Of a stretch of DNA of 64,000 nucleotides, positions 1 through 7,424 are shown piece after piece. Position 1 is the first letter of the stretch, and each line of letters opens with the position of its first letter. This DNA is from an uncultured Acidimicrobiales bacterium. Lineage in GTDB: Bacteria > Actinomycetota > Acidimicrobiia > Acidimicrobiales > Aldehydirespiratoraceae. The translations under genes were made by a program, and so were the position numbers. Where the stretch lies: positions 1 to 64,000 of the forward strand of contig CAJQPN010000005.1 in the NCBI GenBank assembly GCA_905480195.1. Direction: 5' to 3'. A model generated the notes under the pieces. That model searched no databases, was not told the DNA's origin, and was given only the letters and a program-made list of their open reading frames with translations.

Positions 1-727
1 CGATCAGCAGCCAAGCGATCATGCCCGCAGCACCGGCGACGAAGGTGTTGAGGACAGCCTGGGCTGCTACACCATCGGCGGCGAAGGCCGAACCGCCGTT
101 GAACCCGAACCACCCGAACCAAAGGATGCCTACCCCCAGCATCACGAACGGCAGGTTGTGGGGCGGCATCGCCGTACTCGGCCAACCCACCCGCTTGCCA
201 AGCACCAAAACCAGCGCAAGCGACGCGACACCGGCATTGATATGGATGGCGGTGCCACCGGCGAAGTCGATGGCGGCCGGGTCGAGCTTGCTGTGATGCC
301 AGCCGTAATAGACCCAGTAGAAGACCGGGGTGTAGACGAGGAGGCTCCAGACGGGGACGAAGACGACCCACGCCGAGAACTTCATCCGATCGGCGACGGC
401 GCCGGCGATAAGCGCCGGTGTGATCGCGGCGAACGTCATCGAGAAGGCGACGGCGATCAGCGCATCGGTGCCCTTGACATCGGAGAGCCCAAGCGCATCG
501 AGGTTGCCGATGAATGCCTCCAGGCCCTCACCATCGCCGCTGTTGCCCAACGAGAACGTGAGCAGCACCCAGAGCAGCGGCACGATACCGAGACAATACG
601 TGTTCATGTTCAGCATGTTCAGAACATTCTTCGAACGGACCATGCCCCCGTAGAACAAGGCCAGACCCGGCACCATGAACAGCACGAGTGCAGTGCTGAT
701 CAACATCCAGGCGGTGTTGCCTTCCAT
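1..727 (-). CDS. amt: Ammonium transporter Amt (3' part cut by window edge)
   Basis: Amt/MEP/Rh-family channel that moves ammonium/ammonia across the cytoplasmic membrane. Reading the minus strand from the ATG at 727 gives about 242 residues beginning MEGNTAWMLIST, then GLALFYGGMVRSKNVLN, and later the family block DFAGGTAIHINAG, whose His is one of the paired pore histidines. Hydrophobic helices continue to the window edge, so the C-terminal helices lie outside. A purine-rich GAGGAAGT sits just upstream of the start. A GlnR-like box lies 65-102 bp upstream (separate entry), which fits nitrogen-limitation control. A PII gene often follows amt but would be off the left edge. The family call is secure; subtype is not resolvable. 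Confidence 0.93.
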   Translation of the reverse strand, partial: MEGNTAWMLISTALVLFMVPGLALFYGGMVRSKNVLNMLNMNTYCLGIVPLLWVLLTFSLGNSGDGEGLEAFIGNLDALGLSDVKGTDALIAVAFSMTFAAITPALIAGAVADRMKFSAWVVFVPVWSLLVYTPVFYWVYYGWHHSKLDPAAIDFAGGTAIHINAGVASLALVLVLGKRVGWPSTAMPPHNLPFVMLGVGILWFGWFGFNGGSAFAADGVAAQAVLNTFVAGAAGMIAWLLI

Positions 728-791
728 TGACTTCCTCCAGTCCTTCGCCCCGCAGCTAGCCCAGGGACTGACCGAACGGTAAAGATCGAAG

Positions 792-829
792 GTTTCTAGA
801 TTGTTTCTGGAGGCTGATCGGTCTGTTAC
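792..829 (-). promoter_or_regulatory. GlnR-box-like operator upstream of amt
   Basis: On the minus strand GTAAC (829-825), GAAAC (807-803) and GAAAC (796-792) occur at offsets 0, 22 and 33. This matches the 11-bp periodicity of the actinobacterial GlnR box (GTnAC-n6-GAAAC repeated), with the second half-site at offset 11 degenerate. It lies directly before amt, a classical GlnR target in Streptomyces and Mycobacterium. The motif spacing is seen; GlnR binding is inferred. Confidence 0.45.
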
Positions 830-844
830 CGAGCCGGGGCCGTC

Positions 845-1144
845 TCAGCCCAGCAGCTCCGCGGCGCGGCGAAAGACGATCGAGCGCGCAAGCGCATCGG
901 CACAACCTGCTTCCCTGGCCGCCGAGAGCGCGTCGTCATCCACGTGCGCGCCATAGGCGATGACGGTGCGACCATCAGCCACGATCGCAGCCAGATCGAG
1001 ACCGAGTGCAAGGTCGACCAGTACCAAGGTGGCATCGGTGAGCGCGTCGTCCGTGGCCGACCGCACGATGGTGACCCCAGGAGCAGCCGATCGAAAGCGG
1101 CTGCCATCCATCAGGTCTCGGGTGATGACGACCTTCTCAGCCAT
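845..1144 (-). CDS. Small CheY-like (receiver-fold) protein of unknown function
   Basis: Predicted 99 residues starting MAEKVVITRDLMDG. The alternation of strands and helices (VVITRD, LVLVDLALG, RTVIAYGAHVDDDAL, GCADALARS) resembles a response-regulator receiver fold, with an Asp after the third strand (LVLVDL) but no obvious complete acidic pocket. I chose the ATG at 1144 because it overlaps the stop of the upstream gene by 8 bp (ATGGCTGA), implying translational coupling. No DNA-binding or output domain is present. Function unknown; the fold call is an inference from pattern only. Confidence 0.6.
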   Translation of the reverse strand: MAEKVVITRDLMDGSRFRSAAPGVTIVRSATDDALTDATLVLVDLALGLDLAAIVADGRTVIAYGAHVDDDALSAAREAGCADALARSIVFRRAAELLG

Positions 1145-1616
1145 CGCCAACCTCGCGACGACGTCGGAGGTGAACGTGAGCCCTGGCTGCGCCCCACAAC
1201 AGCCCCGGTTCGTGGAGGGAGGGGTCGATATCGCTGAAGGCTGCCGGGCCGAGTCCGAACGGGTCATTCGGGAACTGCCGCTCCTGGAACTCGTCCCTCG
1301 GCGGGCGGGGCGATCCCCATGCTTCCAGGCACCTGGTCATTGCGCCGACGCCGGCCCTGAGCGACGCCAGCGGAGAGCCCACAGTCGCGTCGACATCAGC
1401 GGCGAGGAGCACTCGAAGCGATGGCATGACCACGGCGGCGGTCTCGACCGCAACACCGGATGCGGTCACCGGGTCGAACGCTGCGCCACCCCTCGCTCGA
1501 AGCGAACGCTCAACCCAGTCCGGGATCGCAGCCTCAACGCGATCGGCAAGGTCGAACGCAAACGCAGCGAGGCGCGCCTCGTCGTCTGCGAGCGTCACTT
1601 CGGGCTGCGCGTCCAC
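1137..1616 (-). CDS. Conserved-looking hypothetical protein
   Basis: GTG-started reading frame of 159 residues beginning with Met-Asp-Ala-Gln-Pro. The first half is helical and acidic (LADDEARLAAFAFDLADRV), with a middle segment DATVGSPLASLRAGVGAM and a basic tail (HVHLRRRREVGDG). There is no signal peptide or membrane segment. It is transcribed divergently from the aconitase X operon, with only 23 bp between the two starts, and overlaps the start of the receiver-like gene downstream by 8 bp, so the two probably act together. I do not recognise the family. The start codon is uncertain because no clear ribosome-binding site is visible. Confidence 0.6.
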   Translation of the reverse strand: MDAQPEVTLADDEARLAAFAFDLADRVEAAIPDWVERSLRARGGAAFDPVTASGVAVETAAVVMPSLRVLLAADVDATVGSPLASLRAGVGAMTRCLEAWGSPRPPRDEFQERQFPNDPFGLGPAAFSDIDPSLHEPGLLWGAARAHVHLRRRREVGDG

Positions 1617-1639
1617 GCCGTCAGACTACGGTGACGCCG

Positions 1640-2908
1640 ATGCCACTCACCCTCGACGACCGCGACCAAGCGCTTCTCAACGGCGATGGCGGTCCAGCCG
1701 CCGCCCTCGCAATGCGCATCGTCAGCCGGACCGCCGAAGTGATGCGAGCAGAGCGACTTGTCGACATCACCGGTGCCCACATCGACTCGTGCCTGTACAA
1801 CGGCCAGGCGAGCGTCGACTTTCCCAAGCGCCTCGCCGACGGTGGCGCTCAGGTCGTCGTGCCCGCGACCCTCAACGTCAGTTCACTCGACCTGATCCAC
1901 CCCGAACTCTTTCGAGGTGACGCCCACACCGCTTCGCAAGGGCGACTGTTGATGGAGCTCTACGAAGGCATGGGCTGCCAGCCGACGTTCACCTGCGCCC
2001 CGTACCAACAAGACAACCGACCCAACGTTGGTGAGCACGTTGCATGGGCCGAGTCCAACGCGATCGTGTTCGCCAACTCGGTCCTCGGCGCCCGCACACA
2101 CCGCTATGGCGATTTCCTCGACATCTCGGCTGCGATCACCGGGCGCGCTCCGCTCGCCGGCCTGCATCTCGACGCCAATCGCCGAGCGACGGTCGTCTTC
2201 GATGTGAGCGCTGTGCCCGAGCGACTGATCGCACTCGATGCGTTCTACCCTTTGCTCGGCCACCACATCGGCAAGCGGGTCGGCAAGGCGGTGCCGGTGG
2301 TGGTCGGCGCTCCGAACCACGTCGCCGAACATCTCCTCAAGGCCCTCGGCGCTGCCAGCGCAGCTGCCGGCGCAGTCGGCATGTTCCACCTCGTTGGCTC
2401 GACCCCGGAGGCACCGACGCTCGATGCCGCGCTCGGCGGCGAGCGCGCCGCCGAGACCTCTGTCGTGACCGCAGCTGACCTCCGACTGGCTCGAGATCAG
2501 CTGACCACCTCGACGTCGTCGAAGCTCGGTGTCGTAAGTCTGGGCACGCCGCATTACTCGGTGGCCGAATTCGGACGGGTGGTCGAGGCCCTCGACGGCC
2601 GCCGAGTCCATCCGAGTGTTCGGCTCTACATCAATACCGGCCGCAGCGTCGCCAACGAGATCGCACTGCGCGGTTGGATCCCGCTCCTCGAGGCCAGCGG
2701 GGTACAGATCGTCACCGACACCTGCACCTACATCACACCGATCATGGAAGATATCGACGGCGTCGCCATGACCGACTCCGCGAAATGGGCCTACTACGCC
2801 CCCGGCAATCTGGGCGTCGATGTTGCGTTCGGCTCGGTAGAAGATTGCATCGAATCGGCCGTGCGAGGCGAAATCGTCCGCGACGAAGGCGTGTGGGCCG
2901 ATGCCTGA
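1640..2908 (+). CDS. Aconitase X catalytic (large) subunit, cis-3-hydroxy-L-proline dehydratase type
   Basis: AcnX large-subunit family (DUF521), 422 residues from the ATG at 1640. Bacterial two-subunit AcnX enzymes dehydrate cis-3-hydroxy-L-proline to delta1-pyrroline-2-carboxylate, using an Fe-S cofactor and paired Cys residues. Visible family blocks are YNGQASVDFPKRLADGG near residue 50, FTCAPYQQDNRPNVGEHVAW around 115-135 and TDTCTYITPIMED around 360. The small (swivel) subunit follows with an 8-bp overlap, and a pyrroline-2-carboxylate reductase homologue faces it downstream, which supports a hydroxyproline role. The alternative known AcnX activity, archaeal phosphomevalonate dehydratase, is unlikely because ispD/ispF of the MEP pathway are in this window. 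The family is sure; the substrate is inferred from context. Confidence 0.88.
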   Translation: MPLTLDDRDQALLNGDGGPAAALAMRIVSRTAEVMRAERLVDITGAHIDSCLYNGQASVDFPKRLADGGAQVVVPATLNVSSLDLIHPELFRGDAHTASQGRLLMELYEGMGCQPTFTCAPYQQDNRPNVGEHVAWAESNAIVFANSVLGARTHRYGDFLDISAAITGRAPLAGLHLDANRRATVVFDVSAVPERLIALDAFYPLLGHHIGKRVGKAVPVVVGAPNHVAEHLLKALGAASAAAGAVGMFHLVGSTPEAPTLDAALGGERAAETSVVTAADLRLARDQLTTSTSSKLGVVSLGTPHYSVAEFGRVVEALDGRRVHPSVRLYINTGRSVANEIALRGWIPLLEASGVQIVTDTCTYITPIMEDIDGVAMTDSAKWAYYAPGNLGVDVAFGSVEDCIESAVRGEIVRDEGVWADA

Positions 2909-3311
2909 CGCCGAGCGCGTGTTGATGAGCGGTGAGGCCCGCGGCCCAGTTCTTCATCTCGAGGAGCCGATCAGCTTCTGGGGTGGCCTCGACCCGTGGA
3001 GTGGCACCATCATCGACCAGGCCCACCCCCAGGTCGGTGAGTCCATCGTCGGCCGCATCCTGTTGCTGCCGTCGGGGCGAGGCTCAAGCAGCGGTTCGTC
3101 GGTTCTGACCGAGGTTCTCCGAGCCGGGATCGGTCCGGCTGGGATCGTAATGCGGCACGCCGACGAGATTCTCGTGATCGGCGCACTCGCCGCCGAGGAG
3201 CTCTACGACATCACCGTGCCGATCTTCACGGTCGACGAAGCAACCTACGGCGCCCTCACCGCTGCCGACGCGATCGTGATGGCGCCGGATGGCACAATCA
3301 CGACCGGCTGA
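2901..3311 (+). CDS. Aconitase X swivel (small) subunit
   Basis: 136-residue protein of the DUF126/AcnX swivel-domain family, which packs on the large subunit to close the active site. The block ILLLPSGRGSSSGSSVL around residues 55-70 is the conserved substrate-binding PSGRGSSSGS loop. FWGGLDPWSGTIID near residues 29-42 is also typical. The ATG at 2901 overlaps the end of the large-subunit gene by 8 bp (ATGCCTGA), so the subunits are translationally coupled in a 1:1 arrangement. The usual length is about 130-140 residues, so it looks intact. Confidence 0.88.
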   Translation: MPDAERVLMSGEARGPVLHLEEPISFWGGLDPWSGTIIDQAHPQVGESIVGRILLLPSGRGSSSGSSVLTEVLRAGIGPAGIVMRHADEILVIGALAAEELYDITVPIFTVDEATYGALTAADAIVMAPDGTITTG

Positions 3312-3394
3312 CGCAGATAACCATTCGGAGTTCACCGGGTCGACCGCTCCACCGACCGAACCTTGCGAGCTCTCCAGCCAGCCGGCGTCGTCGA

Positions 3395-4324
3395 TCAGCC
3401 GAGGGCGAGGCGAGCAGCCGCCAGATCCTCGAGCGCCGTTCCCGCCGACTTGAACATCGTGATCTCGTCGTTGCGGGTGCGGCCCGGATGGGTTCCGGCG
3501 ACGAGTTCGGCGAGGTCGGCGGCCAGATCGGCTCGGGTGAGGACACCGGACTCGAGAGGCTGCGCGATATCGCCAGCAATGACCGCATCGTCGTAGGTGT
3601 CGACGAAAACCGATGCCCGTCGTACGACGTCGTCATCGGCTTCACGCATGGCGCGGTTGAAGCCCCCGATCAGATCGACGTGCGTCCCTTCGCGCAGCAG
3701 TGCACCGCGCACGATCGGCTGTGTGGCCCCGGTGACACACGAGATGACGTCGGCGTCGGCCACTGCAGCATCGAGATCCGTGACCACGTCGGCCGACAGC
3801 CCTTCTGCAGCCAGCGCATCGACGACCGCTGCCGCCTTCGCTCGGTCGCGCCCCCAGACCCGGATTGAGTCGAAGTCTCGAACCGCAGCATGGGCCTGCG
3901 CAGCCATTGGTGCCAGCGCACCCGACCCAACCACCAGCAACGTTCGGGCATCAGGTCGGGCAAGGCGCTTCGCAGCGACCGCCGAGGCCGCTGCGGTGCG
4001 GCGAGTGGTCAGCACGTTTGCTTCGCAGGCCCCGACGAGCGATCCCGTCGTACCGTCGAACAGCAATACGCCTGCTTGCACCATCGGGAGCTCCTGCGCA
4101 CCGTTGTCAGGGAAGACCGTCACCGCCTTCACCCCGATCAATTCCCCAGCGACCCACCCAGGCTTCAAGAGGAACGAAGCATCGTTGCCGTTGCCGTCGG
4201 GCACCGTGTGGAGCGTGCGAGCCGGCGAGGTGGCACCCGGCTCGACCATGATCTGCTCAATCGCCTCGATCAGGGCTGGCCACGGCAGCGCTGCTCCGAT
4301 GTCGGCGTCGGTGAAGAATCTCAC
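3395..4324 (-). CDS. Ornithine cyclodeaminase/mu-crystallin family reductase, probable delta1-pyrroline-2-carboxylate reductase
   Basis: About 309 residues of the OCD/mu-crystallin fold: an N-terminal dimerisation part (RFFTDADIGAALPWPALIEA), then a Rossmann NAD(P)-binding segment LLVVGSGALAPMAAQAH near residue 125, and THVDLIGGFNRAMREAD with DTYDDAV in the C-terminal half. Family members reduce delta1-pyrroline-2-carboxylate to L-proline, or deaminate ornithine or alanine. Its position facing aconitase X, whose product is delta1-pyrroline-2-carboxylate, favours the reductase role. I chose GTG at 4324 because GTGA overlaps the upstream stop and a GGGGGGA stretch lies 6 nt before it; an ATG at 4339 is the alternative. 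Translation is probably coupled to the AhpD-like gene. Confidence 0.82.
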   Translation of the reverse strand: MRFFTDADIGAALPWPALIEAIEQIMVEPGATSPARTLHTVPDGNGNDASFLLKPGWVAGELIGVKAVTVFPDNGAQELPMVQAGVLLFDGTTGSLVGACEANVLTTRRTAAASAVAAKRLARPDARTLLVVGSGALAPMAAQAHAAVRDFDSIRVWGRDRAKAAAVVDALAAEGLSADVVTDLDAAVADADVISCVTGATQPIVRGALLREGTHVDLIGGFNRAMREADDDVVRRASVFVDTYDDAVIAGDIAQPLESGVLTRADLAADLAELVAGTHPGRTRNDEITMFKSAGTALEDLAAARLALG

Positions 4325-4902
4325 CCGTCGTCCCCCCAATGACCCATCGGTGGCTCCGGTGGGTACCAGTCTTCGATTTCGATCCCGAGGCCATCGGCGA
4401 TCCGATTGGCATACGCGTAGTAGGCCGTCACGTCGCAGATGTCGAGGACATCGCGATCAGTGAAACCGGCAGCTCGCAGTGCGTCGACGTCGGCCTCGAC
4501 CATTTCGCCCGGCGTCCGCGTGAGCTTGACTGCATAGGTGAGCATTGCCGTCCGCTTGAGGTCGAGCCCGGCGGTCTCCCAACCCTCGTCGATCCGGGCG
4601 AGCAGTGCATCGTCTTTGAGAAGTCGGCGCAGACCGCGACGGTGGTGCGTAAGTCAATAGTGACAGTCGTTGATGTCGGAGACGATGTAGGCAATCAACT
4701 CTCGTTCGACCTTGCGCAACGTCTTCGTTCCCGCCATCGCCGACCGATACAACGCATCGTGGGCGGCAACGCTCGCTGCGTTGAGCGAATGGACGCTCAT
4801 GATGTTGTCGATCCGGTTCGCATCGCGGTCCACGACCCGTTCGCGGAGCGGTTCGAGATCGCCACTCCAGTTGTCGTCCGGAACCCGTTCGATCCACGCC
4901 AT
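4321..4902 (-). CDS. AhpD-like peroxidase-related protein, candidate selenoprotein (in-frame TGA = Sec83)
   Basis: A single reading frame of 193 residues if the TGA at 4656-4654 is read as an amino acid. The family (AhpD/carboxymuconolactone decarboxylase superfamily, peroxidase-related branch) has the redox signature E-x11-C-x2-C-x3-H. Here E68, C80 and H87 are all present and the TGA falls exactly on the second Cys (DCHY-TGA-LTHH). The 110 residues after the TGA continue the family sequence without a frame change (RGLRRLLKDDALL, TAMLTYAVKLTRTPGEM, DVLDICDVTAYYAYANRIADG). A SECIS-like hairpin follows the TGA (separate entry). AGGAGGAG lies 5 nt before the ATG at 4902. The downstream reductase starts within the final stop (GTGA), which needs ribosomes to reach that stop. 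Likely role: thiol/selenol peroxidase or disulfide reductase. If TGA is not decoded, the product is an 82-residue fragment. Confidence 0.85.
4621..4656 (-). promoter_or_regulatory. SECIS-like element immediately after the TGA codon
   Basis: Minus strand. After the TGA (4656-4654) come 18 nt and then GGTCTGC (4635-4629). A CGC/GCG stem (4638-4636 with 4630-4628) closes a GGTCT loop, with GTCG/CGAC (4640-4637 with 4626-4623) as an alternative or outer pairing. In E. coli fdhF the UGA is also followed by 18 nt and then a GGUCU apical loop that SelB binds. The spacing and loop are seen; SelB binding is inferred. Confidence 0.7.
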
Positions 4903-4943
4903 GACCGCTCCTCCTGAAGAACGAGGACGCTAGCGTACGTCGC

Positions 4944-5750
4944 ATGACTCACCCGGACCTCGCAGGGAAGGTCGTCGTCGTCACCGGCGCCGGCAAGGGA
5001 ATCGGCCAGGCAATCGCAGAACGCTTCGGCTCGGTCGGCTCATCGGTCGTCGTAAACGACGTCGACACGACCACAGCAGAGGGGGTGGCCGCCGGCATCA
5101 ACGACGCCGGCGGCACCGCGATCGCCGCCCCCGCCGACGTATCCGACAGCGGTCAGGTCGGGGGCATGTTCGACCGCACCGTCGATACCTTCGGCACCGT
5201 TGATGTGCTGGTCAACAATGCCGGCCTCGTGAGCCCGATGTTGCACTTCTTTGACGCCGACGAAACGTGGTGGCGGCGGATCATCGACGTGAACCTCACC
5301 GGGCACTTCCTGTGCTGTCACGTCGCCGCCCGCATCATGGCCAAGAAGGGCGGGGGCTCAATCATCAATATGAGTTCCGGCGGGGCCACGCGGGCCCATC
5401 GAAGCTTCACCGCCTACGACGCAAGCAAGGGTGGTATCGAGGCGCTCACACGCGCGATGGCGCTCGACCTCGGCCCCTACAACGTTCGGGTCAATGCCTT
5501 GATGCCCGGCTCGATCGATACCGCCGGCATGGACGAGGAGGCTCGGGCCTACCGAGGCCTCAACATTCCCGCAGGGCGGATCGGCGATCCGTACGACATG
5601 ACCGGGCCCGCACTGTTCCTCGCCAGTGACGACGCCGCCTACATCACCGGTGACGTCATCAAGGTCGACGGCGGCATGCTCGCCCAGCAGCGATCGGCAA
5701 CCGTCGACATCGTGCACCCCGACACGTTTCCCGCAGTCGAAGACCTTTAG
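4944..5750 (+). CDS. Short-chain dehydrogenase/reductase (SDR)
   Basis: 268-residue classical SDR, a cytoplasmic NAD(P)-dependent oxidoreductase. Visible motifs are the cofactor-binding TGAGKGIG at about residues 15-22, NNAG near 90, the catalytic Ser in NMSSGG and the YDASK (Tyr-x3-Lys) active site around 157-161, then the PG motif in NALMPGSID. An Asp after the second strand (VVNDVD) suggests NAD preference. It starts 41 bp after the divergent AhpD-like gene and is followed, after 3 bp, by the ThDP enzyme, so these two form one transcription unit. The substrate cannot be told; a 3-hydroxyacyl- or sugar-type alcohol dehydrogenase are both possible. Confidence 0.85.
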   Translation: MTHPDLAGKVVVVTGAGKGIGQAIAERFGSVGSSVVVNDVDTTTAEGVAAGINDAGGTAIAAPADVSDSGQVGGMFDRTVDTFGTVDVLVNNAGLVSPMLHFFDADETWWRRIIDVNLTGHFLCCHVAARIMAKKGGGSIINMSSGGATRAHRSFTAYDASKGGIEALTRAMALDLGPYNVRVNALMPGSIDTAGMDEEARAYRGLNIPAGRIGDPYDMTGPALFLASDDAAYITGDVIKVDGGMLAQQRSATVDIVHPDTFPAVEDL

Positions 5751-5753
5751 GCC

Positions 5754-7406
5754 GTGGGCGCGATCCGTACCGGTGGCCAAATCGTTGTCGACGCCCTCGT
5801 CTCCCACGGAGTCACTCACGCCTTCGGCGTACCCGGCGAGAGCTACCTCGCGGTGCTCGATGCCCTTCACGACACCGACATCGACTTCGTCATCTGCCGC
5901 CAGGAAGGCGGAGCTGCCTACATGGCCGAAGCCTGGGGCCGACTCACCGGCTCACCCGGTATCTGCATGGTCACCCGCGGGCCGGGAGCAACCAACGCGT
6001 CAGCCGGCATCCACGCCGCACGCGAGAACTCCCAACCGATGGTGGTGCTGATCGGGCAGGTCAGTACCCATGAGATTGGGCGTGAAGCCTTTCAAGAGCT
6101 CGACTACCAGCGCTTTCTCGGTTCACTCACCAAATGGGTGAACCAAGTCGACCACGTCGACGACCTCGCCGAAACAATGCAGCACGCGTTCAAGATCGCC
6201 GTGTCGGGTCGGCCCGGACCAGTAGCAATCGCGCTCCCCGAGGACATGCTTCGGGCATCGACCGCGGCGACTGACGTAACACCACTCGAGATCGAACGCG
6301 CAACGCCGACCGACGCCGAGATCGATGCGATCATCGCCGAACTGGAAACAGCCGAACGCCCCGTGATCATCGCCGGCGGTGGTCGCTGGACGCTCGATGC
6401 TCGCGTCGACCTCGCCGCGTTTGCCGAGGACAACGACATTCCAGTCGTCGCTGCGTGGCGGTTTCACGACCTCATGGACAACCACAGCGGCCACTTCGTG
6501 GGTGAAGCAGGCATCGCGATGGTGGCGGCTGTGCGAGACACGATCCTCGATGCCGATGTCATTGTCGGGCTCGGCATCCGGTTCGGTGAGATGACAACCG
6601 CCGCCTGGACCCTGATCGATCTCGACGAGCCCACCCAGCGAATCGTTCACGTACACCCCGAGAGGACCCAGATCGGCCGGATCTACCCGACCACCGTGGG
6701 CGTCTGTGGCGACCCATCGGTAACCATTGGCCTCCTCCGCAATCGCACCGTGGCAGGAGCCGAGCAGCGGGCCGAATGGCGGACCACGCGTCGGGCCGCC
6801 TTCCTCGACGGCTTCGGAGCGCCACCCCAGCCTGGAGATCTCGACATGGCCGAGGGGATGCGCTGGCTCGAGGCCAACCTCCCCGACGACGTGATCCTCA
6901 CCAACGGCGCCGGCAACTTCTCGATCTGGAACGGCAAGCTCTTCCGTTACGGCGCCGAAGCGCGTCTCTTGGCCCCCCAGAACGGCACCATGGGCTATGG
7001 CCTGCCGGCCGCCATCGCGGCCAAGGCCGCGTACCCCGATCGCACGGTCATCTGTTTCGCCGGCGACGGTGACTTCCAGATGACAATGCAGGAACTGGGA
7101 ACGGCTCGACAGGCCGGACTCGAACCCATCGTGCTCGTATTCGACAACGCGATGTACGGCACGATCCGAGCCCACCAGGAACGTAGCTATCCCGAGCGAA
7201 TCAGCGGGACGCCGATCGTCAACCCTGACTTCGTCGCGATCGCCGAGGCCTACGGCATGCACGCCGAGCGGATCGAGCGGACCGAACAGTTCGGCCCGGC
7301 GATGAAGCGAGCGATGGCGTCGGGGACCGGCGCACTCCTGCACTTAGTGATGCCGGCTGACCGGCTCACCCCCTGGGCATCCGTCGCCGACGTTCGGCCC
7401 GACTGA
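5754..7406 (+). CDS. Thiamine-diphosphate enzyme, acetolactate synthase large-subunit-like
   Basis: 550 residues with the three-domain ThDP fold. The N-terminal PYR domain carries GVPGESYLAVLDAL (the catalytic Glu that activates ThDP) and RQEGGAAYMAEAWGRLTG. The middle domain follows, and the C-terminal PP domain has MGYGLPAAIAAKAA and the GDG...N metal/ThDP motif (GDGDFQMTMQEL then FDN). It begins with GTG 3 bp after the SDR stop. No small regulatory subunit or KARI follows, so biosynthetic IlvB is unlikely. A catabolic decarboxylase or ligase of the glyoxylate carboligase/benzoylformate decarboxylase type is as likely. The exact reaction is not assignable from sequence. Confidence 0.82.
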   Translation: MGAIRTGGQIVVDALVSHGVTHAFGVPGESYLAVLDALHDTDIDFVICRQEGGAAYMAEAWGRLTGSPGICMVTRGPGATNASAGIHAARENSQPMVVLIGQVSTHEIGREAFQELDYQRFLGSLTKWVNQVDHVDDLAETMQHAFKIAVSGRPGPVAIALPEDMLRASTAATDVTPLEIERATPTDAEIDAIIAELETAERPVIIAGGGRWTLDARVDLAAFAEDNDIPVVAAWRFHDLMDNHSGHFVGEAGIAMVAAVRDTILDADVIVGLGIRFGEMTTAAWTLIDLDEPTQRIVHVHPERTQIGRIYPTTVGVCGDPSVTIGLLRNRTVAGAEQRAEWRTTRRAAFLDGFGAPPQPGDLDMAEGMRWLEANLPDDVILTNGAGNFSIWNGKLFRYGAEARLLAPQNGTMGYGLPAAIAAKAAYPDRTVICFAGDGDFQMTMQELGTARQAGLEPIVLVFDNAMYGTIRAHQERSYPERISGTPIVNPDFVAIAEAYGMHAERIERTEQFGPAMKRAMASGTGALLHLVMPADRLTPWASVADVRPD

Positions 7407-7424
7407 CGCAAGCTGCAGTCGAAC

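Noticed and set aside
1640-3311. Aconitase X as phosphomevalonate dehydratase of the archaeal-type mevalonate pathway
   Set aside because: ispD and ispF of the MEP pathway are present, no mevalonate gene is in the window, and the neighbour is a pyrroline-2-carboxylate reductase homologue.
5754-7406. Biosynthetic acetolactate synthase IlvB
   Set aside because: No ilvN/ilvH or ilvC follows and the gene is behind an SDR; only the general ThDP family can be supported.
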